From NCBI GenBank assembly GCA_002427165.1, contig DIQB01000107.1, positions 1 through 6,355 on the forward strand: a DNA stretch of 6,355 nucleotides, written 5' to 3'. Under the pieces are notes generated by a model that was not told the DNA's origin, did no database searches, and was given only the letters and a program-made list of their open reading frames with translations. The DNA comes from Firmicutes bacterium UBA5473. GTDB lineage: Bacteria > Bacillota > DTU084. Positions within the stretch are counted from its first letter, which is position 1. Each line of letters begins with the position of its first letter. The translations under genes and the position numbers were made by a program. Of this stretch, positions 1 to 5,070 are shown piece by piece.

Positions 1-287
1 CTTTTCGCAGTGCCATCATCTATTTTACCTTGCTCTGCTAGGATTTGAGCAAGTAAATTTTCCATGCTTTCAATTGAGGATTGATCGTAGCGGGCAGCAC
101 ACACAGAAAAGCCTCGGTTTTGGCACCTTTGTGCTTGCTCCTGATATTTAGGCAAAGATCTACCTGCAGTATAGACTGTGGCCCCAGCTTCGGCTAGGGC
201 ATCTACAATAAAGCTACCATAGAGGCCAGCACCTCCTGTTACCAACGCAACCTGACCATCCAGTCTGAAAGAATCCAAAATACCCAC
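1..287 (-). CDS. Short-chain dehydrogenase/reductase (SDR), N-terminal part
   Basis: Partial gene cut by the left edge; 95 codons are visible. The translation has the Rossmann-fold start of an NAD(P)-dependent SDR: beta strand and glycine loop VALVTGGAGLYG at residues 13-24, a second strand ending TVYTAGR at 37-43, and the adenine-contact acidic residue in RYDQSS at 66-71. I chose the GTG at 285-287 because a GGAGG site (296-300) lies 8 bases upstream, the same layout as the preceding gene. An in-frame ATG at 309-311 would overlap that gene by a few codons and has no good site. It is the fourth gene of the iclR operon, 13 bases after the sialidase-like gene, so it probably oxidises or reduces an intermediate of the same pathway. 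Oddity: after GKID (87-90) the family usually continues with a strand ending in NNAG, but DGTAK is read here. This may be divergence, a small deletion or a frameshift; the edge hides the answer. The catalytic YxxxK lies outside. Confidence 0.85.
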   Translation of the reverse strand, partial: MGILDSFRLDGQVALVTGGAGLYGSFIVDALAEAGATVYTAGRSLPKYQEQAQRCQNRGFSVCAARYDQSSIESMENLLAQILAEQGKIDDGTAK

Positions 288-300
288 TCTCTCTTCCTCC

Positions 301-1302
301 CTATACTTCATAGATGCTGCCTGCAATATAGCGCACACCATTTTCATGGTCTAGATCGTGGAAATAGTAGGCTGTGAAAATCTTGCCCCCTTGGAGCTCC
401 ACAGAGCTGGGATAGCCTAAATCCCTATGGATGCCATTATTTCTGATGATGATCTCATTTTGCAAGTCCCAAGTTTTTCCTCCATCCTCACTGAGGCAAG
501 CGCGAATACCATAAGGTGGCCGCCGATAACCGTAGCTACAAAGAAGACGGCCATCTTCTAAAACCAAAAGGTGAGGAGGGAAGCCCCAAATGGGGGTGCG
601 TCTGGGTGCACTCCAAGTTTCACCCCCATCTGTTGAATAAGTTTGCCACAGATATTGCTCTATCTTTTCAACTCTGAGCATACAGAGAATTGTACCATCA
701 GGAAGTAGTGCCAAGGCTGGTTCAACAAAATCCATATTTTGTAGTGGATCGAAGGCCATGGTTGATAGATGCCAGCTTATACCTTTATCATCTGAGATCG
801 CGGCTAAAGAGCCACTTCCCTCGCCTGGTAAGTTGCCATACACAGGAACCAGCAATCTTCCAGTTGGAAGCTCAACAGTTGCATCTGAGGTTGCCAGTAA
901 TGAATATTCCTCGTTGGGGATTTGAATTAAATTATCCCAGCTTTTACCATTATCCTTTGAGCTTATTAAAAAGGTACCTTTAACCTGATGCCTAAATGGT
1001 TCTTCCTTCATAACCTGCCATTTAAAAAAATTCGCTATTAGCGTTCCATCTCGGAGTTTCGCGATAGAAGGATCCTGGATTCCATCTTCGTCGTTGTAGA
1101 CTATTCCTTCCCGTTTCCAACTCAAGCCGCCATCCAAGGAACGGGCTAGAACCGCTCTGGAGCTGGAATCAAGGTGACAAGTGCCCTCCTGCCTACGTTC
1201 CGCTTCCCGATAGACCACAGCTAAGTTTCGATTAGAAAGTTTTATAATGTCTGGAAATGCACAGTAAAAATTATTATCCTTCTGAATAATAATCTCCTCC
1301 AA
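301..1302 (-). CDS. Sialidase-like Asp-box (BNR repeat) protein, cytoplasmic
   Basis: Predicted six-bladed beta-propeller of the sialidase superfamily (BNR_2 type). Counting from TTG 1302 (333 residues), five Asp boxes of the form SxDxGxxW are visible: SLDGGLSW 55-62, SKDNGKSW 115-122, SDDKGISW 170-177, STDGGETW 223-230 and SEDGGKTW 271-278. Other family-like stretches are QDPSIAKLRDGTL (76-88), EPALALLPDGTIL (194-206) followed by Arg210, and GYPSSVELQGGKI near the end. There is no signal peptide or membrane segment, so it should act inside the cell, possibly on an imported glycoside. Sialidase activity is not proven: I cannot confidently place the full Arg triad and Tyr/Glu pair, and many such relatives have unknown substrates. 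Start choice: a longer frame opens at TTG 1318-1320, overlapping the stop of the upstream gene, but it lacks a ribosome binding site. The GGAGG at 1311-1315 sits 8 bases before TTG 1300-1302. It lies between the Gfo/Idh and SDR genes with short spacers. Confidence 0.85.
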   Translation of the reverse strand: MEEIIIQKDNNFYCAFPDIIKLSNRNLAVVYREAERRQEGTCHLDSSSRAVLARSLDGGLSWKREGIVYNDEDGIQDPSIAKLRDGTLIANFFKWQVMKEEPFRHQVKGTFLISSKDNGKSWDNLIQIPNEEYSLLATSDATVELPTGRLLVPVYGNLPGEGSGSLAAISDDKGISWHLSTMAFDPLQNMDFVEPALALLPDGTILCMLRVEKIEQYLWQTYSTDGGETWSAPRRTPIWGFPPHLLVLEDGRLLCSYGYRRPPYGIRACLSEDGGKTWDLQNEIIIRNNGIHRDLGYPSSVELQGGKIFTAYYFHDLDHENGVRYIAGSIYEV

Positions 1303-1310
1303 GTTTATTT

Positions 1311-1316
1311 CCTCCC
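1311..1316 (-). promoter_or_regulatory. Ribosome binding site deciding the TTG start of the sialidase-like gene
   Basis: GGGAGG on the minus strand lies directly behind the TGA of the Gfo/Idh gene (1317-1319) and 8 bases before TTG 1300-1302. The same arrangement (GGAGG directly after the stop, 8 bases to a GTG) is repeated at 296-300 for the SDR gene, which supports both non-ATG starts and suggests coupled translation along the operon. Confidence 0.6.
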
Positions 1317-2225
1317 TCAAATTTCAGATATTAATATTGGCTTACCACCTAGTTCCCGAGATTCAATGCCTGCGATGATCACCTTGCACATTTCCAGGGT
1401 CTCTTGGGGTGGATAGGGATAACAGCGGGCATGGATAAAGTTTACGAAGTCCGCAAGTTGGCTTTTGAACATATTAAAGCTATCTGCCGGTGAAATAGTG
1501 CGTGTGTTCTTGCCAATAAGCTGATAATTCGCCTGCTGGGCCCCACCGATTACATTTAACACTGCTTGTCTTCCGTCTTTATATTTTAGATGTACTACGT
1601 TCTCTTCCTTTGTCCCAAGGTTTGTTACCTGGTGCACACCTGTTCCCATTAGTTGATATAATCCCTCAACTGCATGAATCCCATACTTTTCCCAGCTTTT
1701 GTTCATCAGACCGCAGACAAATTGAGGTTCATCTTCTGCTTTGGCCCGCTGCAGTTCCTGGGCATAGCGATAGCAAGAAGAAGAGAGGATTGGCCTTCCC
1801 TCTTGAAAATAGTTGCTAAAAACCTCGAGATCTTCTTTATTATCGGTAAGGGGTTTATCAATAAAGATAGGTAATCCTGCTTGAATAAAAGATTCCGCGA
1901 GAGCCAAGTGACGGCTGCCTACATCCTCACCGATAATCACAGCATCTACTTGACCTAAAACATCCTCTGGCTGCGCCACCACATGTTCAATACATGAAGT
2001 TTGAGCAATGCGCCGGGCTTCTTCCATATCTTCAGCCCAAATATGCGTTACCCGAGCCCCTTCTATGCCAAGGTTCTCCTTGGGCTGGGCAGAAAGATAC
2101 TGATAAATGACCGGAAAGGGTACCTGCTTCATTAGCTCCTCGTTATATTCGCCATTGATAATGGCGCTCCACGAATAAGGATGTCCATTGCCTTCGCTTC
2201 TCCCTAGCATGGCAATTTTCATCAT
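1317..2225 (-). CDS. Gfo/Idh/MocA-family NAD(P)-dependent oxidoreductase
   Basis: 302 residues. Members of this family oxidise or reduce sugars, inositols and their acids using bound or free NAD(P). Support: N-terminal Rossmann-like half with KIAMLGRSEGNGHP (3-16), strand DAVIIGED (94-101), and DKPL (123-126), the counterpart of the family's catalytic EKP motif. Then SCYRY (150-154) and YGIHAVE (181-187), where His184 fits the conserved GxH position of the C-terminal domain. Oddity: the nucleotide loop reads GRSEGNGHP rather than GxGxxG. I recall this SEGNGHP form from an uncharacterised branch of the family, so cofactor use should not be assumed. The start overlaps the iclR stop as ATGA. A second ATG follows immediately (2220-2222), and the GGGAGG upstream is about 12-15 bases away, slightly far, so translational coupling to iclR is likely. 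It is the second gene of the operon; substrate unknown. Confidence 0.88.
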   Translation of the reverse strand: MMKIAMLGRSEGNGHPYSWSAIINGEYNEELMKQVPFPVIYQYLSAQPKENLGIEGARVTHIWAEDMEEARRIAQTSCIEHVVAQPEDVLGQVDAVIIGEDVGSRHLALAESFIQAGLPIFIDKPLTDNKEDLEVFSNYFQEGRPILSSSCYRYAQELQRAKAEDEPQFVCGLMNKSWEKYGIHAVEGLYQLMGTGVHQVTNLGTKEENVVHLKYKDGRQAVLNVIGGAQQANYQLIGKNTRTISPADSFNMFKSQLADFVNFIHARCYPYPPQETLEMCKVIIAGIESRELGGKPILISEI

Positions 2226-2992
2226 ATTGCAACACTTCCTCCCATGGCTTGAGTGATTTTTCGGCTTGTATCAAGTACAAGCTGGGTGAACTCAGAAAAA
2301 CGCTGGGGTGTAAAATCCTGTGCAGGTCCCGAGACGCTTACAGCTGCAACTACTTTTCCGGAAAAATCAAAAATAGGTGCAGCGATGCACTTGCAACCAA
2401 AAGCTGCTTCTTCATCGTCTATGGCATAACCCTGCGTAAGTACCTTCGCCAAATGTTTTCTATATTCATTAGGATCCGTGATCGTTTTTGGGGTGTGAGG
2501 AATAAATTCAATTTTATTTAACACTTCTGCCTGCTGGGCTTGGGGAAGAAAAGCAAGAATCGCCTTTCCAAGGCCACGGCAAAAAGCCGATAACCGCAAA
2601 CCAATTTGAGTAGGCATTTGGAAAACCGCTCCCCTGCTAAAATTTTCCAAATAAATAAGATCTGTTTCCTCTAATATTGCTAAAGAAACAGTTTGTCGAG
2701 TAGCGCTTGCTAGTTCCTCCAGATAAGGGGAAGCAAGCGTACGCAAATCTAACTGTTTTAGCATCACACCACCAAGCTCCAGAATCCTACTACCCAATGC
2801 ATAGCTGCGGGTTGTGGGATCTTGCTTTACGAACCCTGCTTCCTCCATTGTGGTGACAAGTCTATGTATGGTACTTTTGGGTAACGATAGGGTTTCGCTT
2901 AGATTGGATATGCTTTGCTGGGGCTGACCTTGCCCCAAAGCGATTAAAATTTCTAGGGCACGCTTGACTGCTACTACTGTATCCTTACTCAT
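2222..2992 (-). CDS. IclR-family transcriptional regulator
   Basis: 256 residues, normal length for the family. The N-terminal winged helix-turn-helix spans about 6-65, with the recognition segment LPKSTIHRLVTTMEEAGFV at 37-55 and the wing ending at YALGSRILELG. The C-terminal effector-binding (GAF-like) domain spans about 80-250 and carries AFCRGLGKAILAFLP (136-150), GYAIDDEE (188-195), CIAAPIFD (202-209) and VSVSGP (218-223), all typical of IclR proteins. These bind small catabolic metabolites and control neighbouring genes. Being first in the operon, with a palindrome 12 bases in front of its ATG, it very likely controls itself and the three enzymes. The ATG at 2990-2992 has AGGAGG only 4 bases upstream, short but acceptable; no better start is in frame nearby. 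The effector is unknown; the operon content suggests a sugar or sugar acid. Confidence 0.93.
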   Translation of the reverse strand: MSKDTVVAVKRALEILIALGQGQPQQSISNLSETLSLPKSTIHRLVTTMEEAGFVKQDPTTRSYALGSRILELGGVMLKQLDLRTLASPYLEELASATRQTVSLAILEETDLIYLENFSRGAVFQMPTQIGLRLSAFCRGLGKAILAFLPQAQQAEVLNKIEFIPHTPKTITDPNEYRKHLAKVLTQGYAIDDEEAAFGCKCIAAPIFDFSGKVVAAVSVSGPAQDFTPQRFSEFTQLVLDTSRKITQAMGGSVAI

Positions 2993-3003
2993 TTTGCCTC
3001 CTG

Positions 3004-3018
3004 TTCCGCATAGCGGAA
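3004..3018. promoter_or_regulatory. Probable IclR operator palindrome
   Basis: TTCCGCATAGCGGAA has two perfect 6-base arms around a 3-base centre. It is placed between the AT-rich promoter stretch and the iclR ribosome binding site. Family knowledge: IclR-type operators are short palindromes, often with TTCCGC/GCGGAA-like arms. Its position near the expected transcription start would suit repression. I saw no second copy in the window. Confidence 0.6.
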
Positions 3019-3027
3019 TGCCGTTCC

Positions 3028-3056
3028 TACTTTGTATTAATATATTTCGCGATCAA
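3028..3056 (-). promoter_or_regulatory. Likely promoter stretch of the iclR operon
   Basis: The minus strand between the upstream terminator and the operator is AT-rich (TTGATC at 3051-3056, then ATATATTAATACAAAG). TTGATC could serve as a -35 box, but no -10 hexamer sits at ideal spacing, so the exact elements are uncertain. It is the only sensible place for the operon promoter, because a terminator lies directly upstream. Confidence 0.35.
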
Positions 3057-3096
3057 AAAGGAAAATCCTGCCTTGTTTAAAAATAAAGGCAGGATT
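3052..3096 (-). terminator. Intrinsic terminator upstream of the iclR operon
   Basis: Perfect 11-bp arms AATCCTGCCTT (3064-3074) and AAGGCAGGATT (3086-3096) enclose an 11-base loop. Read on the minus strand, the hairpin is followed by TTTTCCTTTTTG; on the plus strand nothing T-rich follows. It therefore ends minus-strand transcription arriving from the relic region and isolates the iclR operon. Confidence 0.75.
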
Positions 3097-3277
3097 AGAT
3101 GCTAGGACCATTTCTTTGTTGTCATCGATCAGTTTGAAATCTCCCCACTCCTTTTTCTCTGCTGATAATGAACCAAAGAACTCATTTCATAAAGGATAAC
3201 CTCATATATTAGGAAGATTAAAATTCAAATTCTGTCAATAACCTCTTCAAATTTGAGTTGAGATAGTCTTGTTCTCC
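3097..3277. other. No recognisable gene; short open frames only
   Basis: The minus strand has a few short open stretches. One (3038-3184) stays open for 48 codons straight through the terminator hairpin; another follows an AAGGAG at about 3272-3277. Neither has a convincing start codon with a ribosome binding site, and I recognise no family. Given the relic just upstream, this may be further gene debris. Confidence 0.3.
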
Positions 3278-3551
3278 TTACAAATCTTCAAATGCGTTCC
3301 ATGTTACAATATTTAGCAATCGTGCCCGACCGATGCACCTCGAACCATCAGATAAATACCCGAAATATTTATTTAATGCTGTTTTTTACCCTTAGCTTCT
3401 CTGCATAGCATATTAAAAGTGATATATTTTTCACACTTGCTATCATAGTTCTCTAGCGCTTCTTTTACAATATCCATCCCAATTTTGTTCTGATAAAAAA
3501 TAGCATCACAAATAGTTTTTCAAGATCATATATTTTGATTGGTTCTCTATT
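3278..3551 (-). pseudogene. Relic resembling the C-terminal part of an AbiEi-type antitoxin
   Basis: With one base added in the A run at 3516-3520, the frame reads EPIKIYDLEK then TICDAIFYQNKIG and MDIVKEALENYDSKCEKY. I recognise the first half as like the conserved Vyx-EKTicD...r.KiGxDivkEaLk block of AbiEi-family proteins, the antitoxins of type IV toxin-antitoxin systems. The main stretch stops at TAA 3373-3375; a further frame change would continue it through ALNKYFGYLSDG to TAA 3278-3280. There is no intact N-terminal domain and no start, and no intact AbiEii nucleotidyltransferase toxin gene follows. Multiple frame breaks mark it as non-functional. The family call rests on memory of a short motif only. 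Confidence 0.45.
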
Positions 3552-3632
3552 TCACCCAACAAGTTGTATTCCCGTTAACTTTGAGGCGTTAAGCCCCACT
3601 TTTTTAATATCGCTAGCTGCCAAAATAGCTAT
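3552..3632 (-). pseudogene. Possible Phd-like antitoxin N-terminal remnant with ATA in place of a start
   Basis: Behind a strong AAGGAGGAGG site (3639-3648), six bases on, the frame begins with ATA (3630-3632) where an ATG would be expected. It reads AILAASDIKKVGLNASKL and stops at TGA 3552-3554 after 26 codons. The ASDIKKxGL stretch is reminiscent of the first helix of Phd/YefM-like antitoxins. After the TGA the same frame runs into the AbiEi-like relic, as if an internal deletion had joined two genes. A TTG at codon 4 could also start it. A coincidental short frame is possible. Confidence 0.3.
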
Positions 3633-3662
3633 TTATTACCTCCTCCTTTCAAAGTGTCGTAT

Positions 3663-3690
3663 ATGTTACAAACTACCGATGGTTTGTCAA
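3663..3690 (-). promoter_or_regulatory. Promoter with inverted repeat upstream of the relic
   Basis: On the minus strand, a consensus -35 TTGACA (3685-3690) is followed after 16 bases by TAACAT (3663-3668), a fair -10. An inverted repeat ACAAAC/GTTTGT (3668-3673 and 3682-3687, 8-base centre) covers the spacer and could be an operator. The GGAGGAGG site lies about 15 bases further on. This fits a self-regulated toxin-antitoxin promoter, but that role is inferred. Confidence 0.45.
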
Positions 3691-3770
3691 ATGCATCAAA
3701 GTTGATCCTCGCACATAGCTACTCCAAAGATACCCCTTTTAAGGAAGCTTCTTGTATCGTCTCCTGTTGC

Positions 3771-4422
3771 TTATTCCCCAATTTTATTCAATAGCTGCGG
3801 CATTTCCTCAATAATAGCCTTCCCGTAAACTTTGGCTCCCTCAGGATTGGGGTGCGTGTCATCTTCACTCCATTTCAGCGAAGTACATTTAATTTCGATA
3901 CTGCTACCAGCTGAGGGAACATTTCTGACGGACACAAGCCGGTTAGGGGTGAATTTATACATCCTGGGAAACTGCCAATTGTCAAATTCAAGCCCACTCC
4001 CCCCCCAGCCGTTGGGGAATTCCCATTATATAGCCGCCATCCACATAACAATCTGTGCCGTATACTTCCTGTCCATTTACCTTTACGCTCCAATTGCGCA
4101 AAAGCAAGCAGTCAGTTGCCAGGTGAAGGTCTTTACCTGCCTGATCCACCAATTGGTATTCCTTCTTGCCACTGGCAATGTGGTCGCTATCGGGGCCAAT
4201 GAAAGCTGTAATGTTACGTGGCTGGCTATATTGCCACCCCGTCATATGCATTAAAGTGGACAAATCCATTCTTCTGGCAAAACTCCTCGATTTTTTGAGG
4301 ATATCCTAAAAGAGTACGGGTGTAATAGTTACAAAGACCTGTATCCACGATCCCGATGGCGACACTGGGATTAGATGTGCGCATAAAATCCACACAGTGC
4401 TGATGGTAACATAATTTGCCAT
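3771..4422 (-). pseudogene. Frameshifted gene; C-terminus resembles an SGNH/GDSL-type hydrolase
   Basis: Starts plausibly at ATG 4420-4422 behind AGGGAG with MANYVTIST, then changes frame several times. A piece containing FMRTSNPSVAIGIVDTG runs to TAG 4226-4228. Removing one G from the GGGG around 4236-4242 joins it to WQYSQPRNITAFIGPDSD. Removing one from the run of eight C (plus strand 3999-4006) joins that piece to GLEFDNWQFPRMYKF and the end at TAA 3771-3773. The final segment, DDTHPNPEGAKVYGKAI, has the DxxH block typical of the last motif of SGNH/GDSL esterases. The middle part (VKVNGQEVYGTDCYVDGGY) faintly resembles copper-amine-oxidase-type stalk repeats. No GDS motif was identified. 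The joined product would be about 215 residues. Substrate and exact family are not assignable. Two of the breaks lie in homopolymers, so sequencing error is possible. Confidence 0.5.
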
Positions 4423-4434
4423 TACAACTCCCTA

Positions 4435-4754
4435 ATTCCTCATTTTACATTAAAAGATATTAGTATCGGCAATAACCCCTCAATTTACTTCTATACTTCG
4501 CCCTTTTACTGTGGCATCCTCTGCACTATTCTGCTGTGGACTGCACAATCTCACAAAGTCTGGGATTATGGTAAATCCCCCTTTTAATACTTAGATAGCC
4601 TTTCGGAATTAATGGGGGCTTCAAGAGGGGTTTTGCAAAAATATCAAAGAACTCCAATATAATGCTAAGCACATTTATGATCGGATCTTTACAAGCTTTT
4701 TTCATGGAAAATGCAAACAGCCCTGTAATAGCAAGAACTTCTCTTTTTTTGGGC
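4435..4754. other. Intergenic stretch without a confident gene
   Basis: The only notable content is a minus-strand frame open from about 4766 to TAG 4526-4528 (about 79 codons). Its first ATG is at 4703-4705 and would give 59 residues beginning MKKACKDPIINVLSIILEFF. It has no clear ribosome binding site or recognised motif, so I do not call it a gene. A 10-base palindrome TTTTGCAAAA lies at 4631-4640. Other sequence appears to be spacer or decayed coding DNA. Confidence 0.3.
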
Positions 4755-4763
4755 CATATAATA
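4755..4763 (+). promoter_or_regulatory. -10 element of the small-protein gene
   Basis: CATATAATA contains a perfect TATAAT (4757-4762), but no convincing TTGACA-like box lies 16-18 bases upstream. The nonamer also matches the CATAnnnTA -10 pattern of the mother-cell sporulation factor sigma-K, and an AC (4737-4738) lies 16 bases before it, as that pattern expects. Which factor reads it cannot be settled by eye. Confidence 0.45.
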
Positions 4764-4790
4764 CACTATCCAAAATGAGGAGGTTTTGCT

Positions 4791-5018
4791 ATGAGCGAAT
4801 TTAATACGCAGCAATTTTTTGGTGCGTTTGTATCCCCTTTCATCTTTCGAGTTCCACCTATTGGCTTTTTCGTAGGCTTTGGTCCGGTGGGAGTCATTTT
4901 CACTCAGCCCCAACAAAGCAGTATGATGATCAGGCAAATCTGCGAGACTGAATATATGTTTCTCAGAAGAATTGGTATCTGCGAGATGCAAGTTATGATG
5001 GATGAGGGATATTATTAA
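4791..5018 (+). CDS. Small hydrophobic protein of unknown function (75 residues)
   Basis: I do not recognise the family. The case for a real gene is its signals: GAGGAGG ends 7 bases before ATG 4791, a promoter-like element lies at 4755-4763, and a perfect terminator begins 19 bases after the stop. The first half is rich in Phe, Gly, Pro and Val (FFGAFVSPFIF at 9-19, IGFFVGFGPVGVIF at 24-37), which suggests membrane or coat association, though the prolines make an ordinary transmembrane helix uncertain. The second half is polar and rich in Met, with two Cys (51, 64), and ends DEGYY. It is transcribed alone, convergent to nadBC. If the promoter is sporulation-specific, a spore-coat or spore-membrane role would fit, but this is inference. 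A minus-strand frame covering the same region lacks such signals and is judged a shadow. Confidence 0.6.
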   Translation: MSEFNTQQFFGAFVSPFIFRVPPIGFFVGFGPVGVIFTQPQQSSMMIRQICETEYMFLRRIGICEMQVMMDEGYY

Positions 5019-5036
5019 GCTCTCGGGAGAGGATCT

Positions 5037-5065
5037 AAAAAGTCCTGCAGTTAGCAGGACTTTTT
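5037..5065. terminator. Bidirectional intrinsic terminator
   Basis: Perfect 12-bp arms AAAAAGTCCTGC (5037-5048) and GCAGGACTTTTT (5054-5065) surround a 5-base loop AGTTA. Because the stem itself ends in an A run on one side and a T run on the other, it works in both directions. It closes the small-protein gene on the plus strand and nadC (stop at 5071) on the minus strand. Confidence 0.9.
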
Positions 5066-5070
5066 CAGTT

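Noticed and set aside
690..983. Plus-strand open frame of 97 codons opposite the sialidase-like gene
   Set aside because: Antisense shadow of a well-supported gene; no ribosome binding site or recognisable motif.
1610..1874. Two overlapping plus-strand frames opposite the Gfo/Idh gene
   Set aside because: Both lie inside a gene with clear family motifs on the other strand and show no start signals.
2249..2521. Plus-strand frame of 90 codons opposite iclR
   Set aside because: Shadow of the IclR effector domain.
3832..4254. Plus-strand frame of 140 codons across the broken gene
   Set aside because: The opposite strand carries recognisable hydrolase-like segments joined by simple frameshifts; the plus-strand product has low-complexity, shadow-like composition and no ribosome binding site.
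3200..4790. CRISPR array, tRNA, rRNA or insertion sequence in the gene-poor region
   Set aside because: No regularly spaced repeats, no cloverleaf-like segment, no terminal inverted repeats and no transposase motif were seen.
4689..4991. Minus-strand frame of 100 codons overlapping the small-protein gene
   Set aside because: The plus-strand gene has the promoter-like element, strong ribosome binding site and terminator; the minus-strand frame has none of these.
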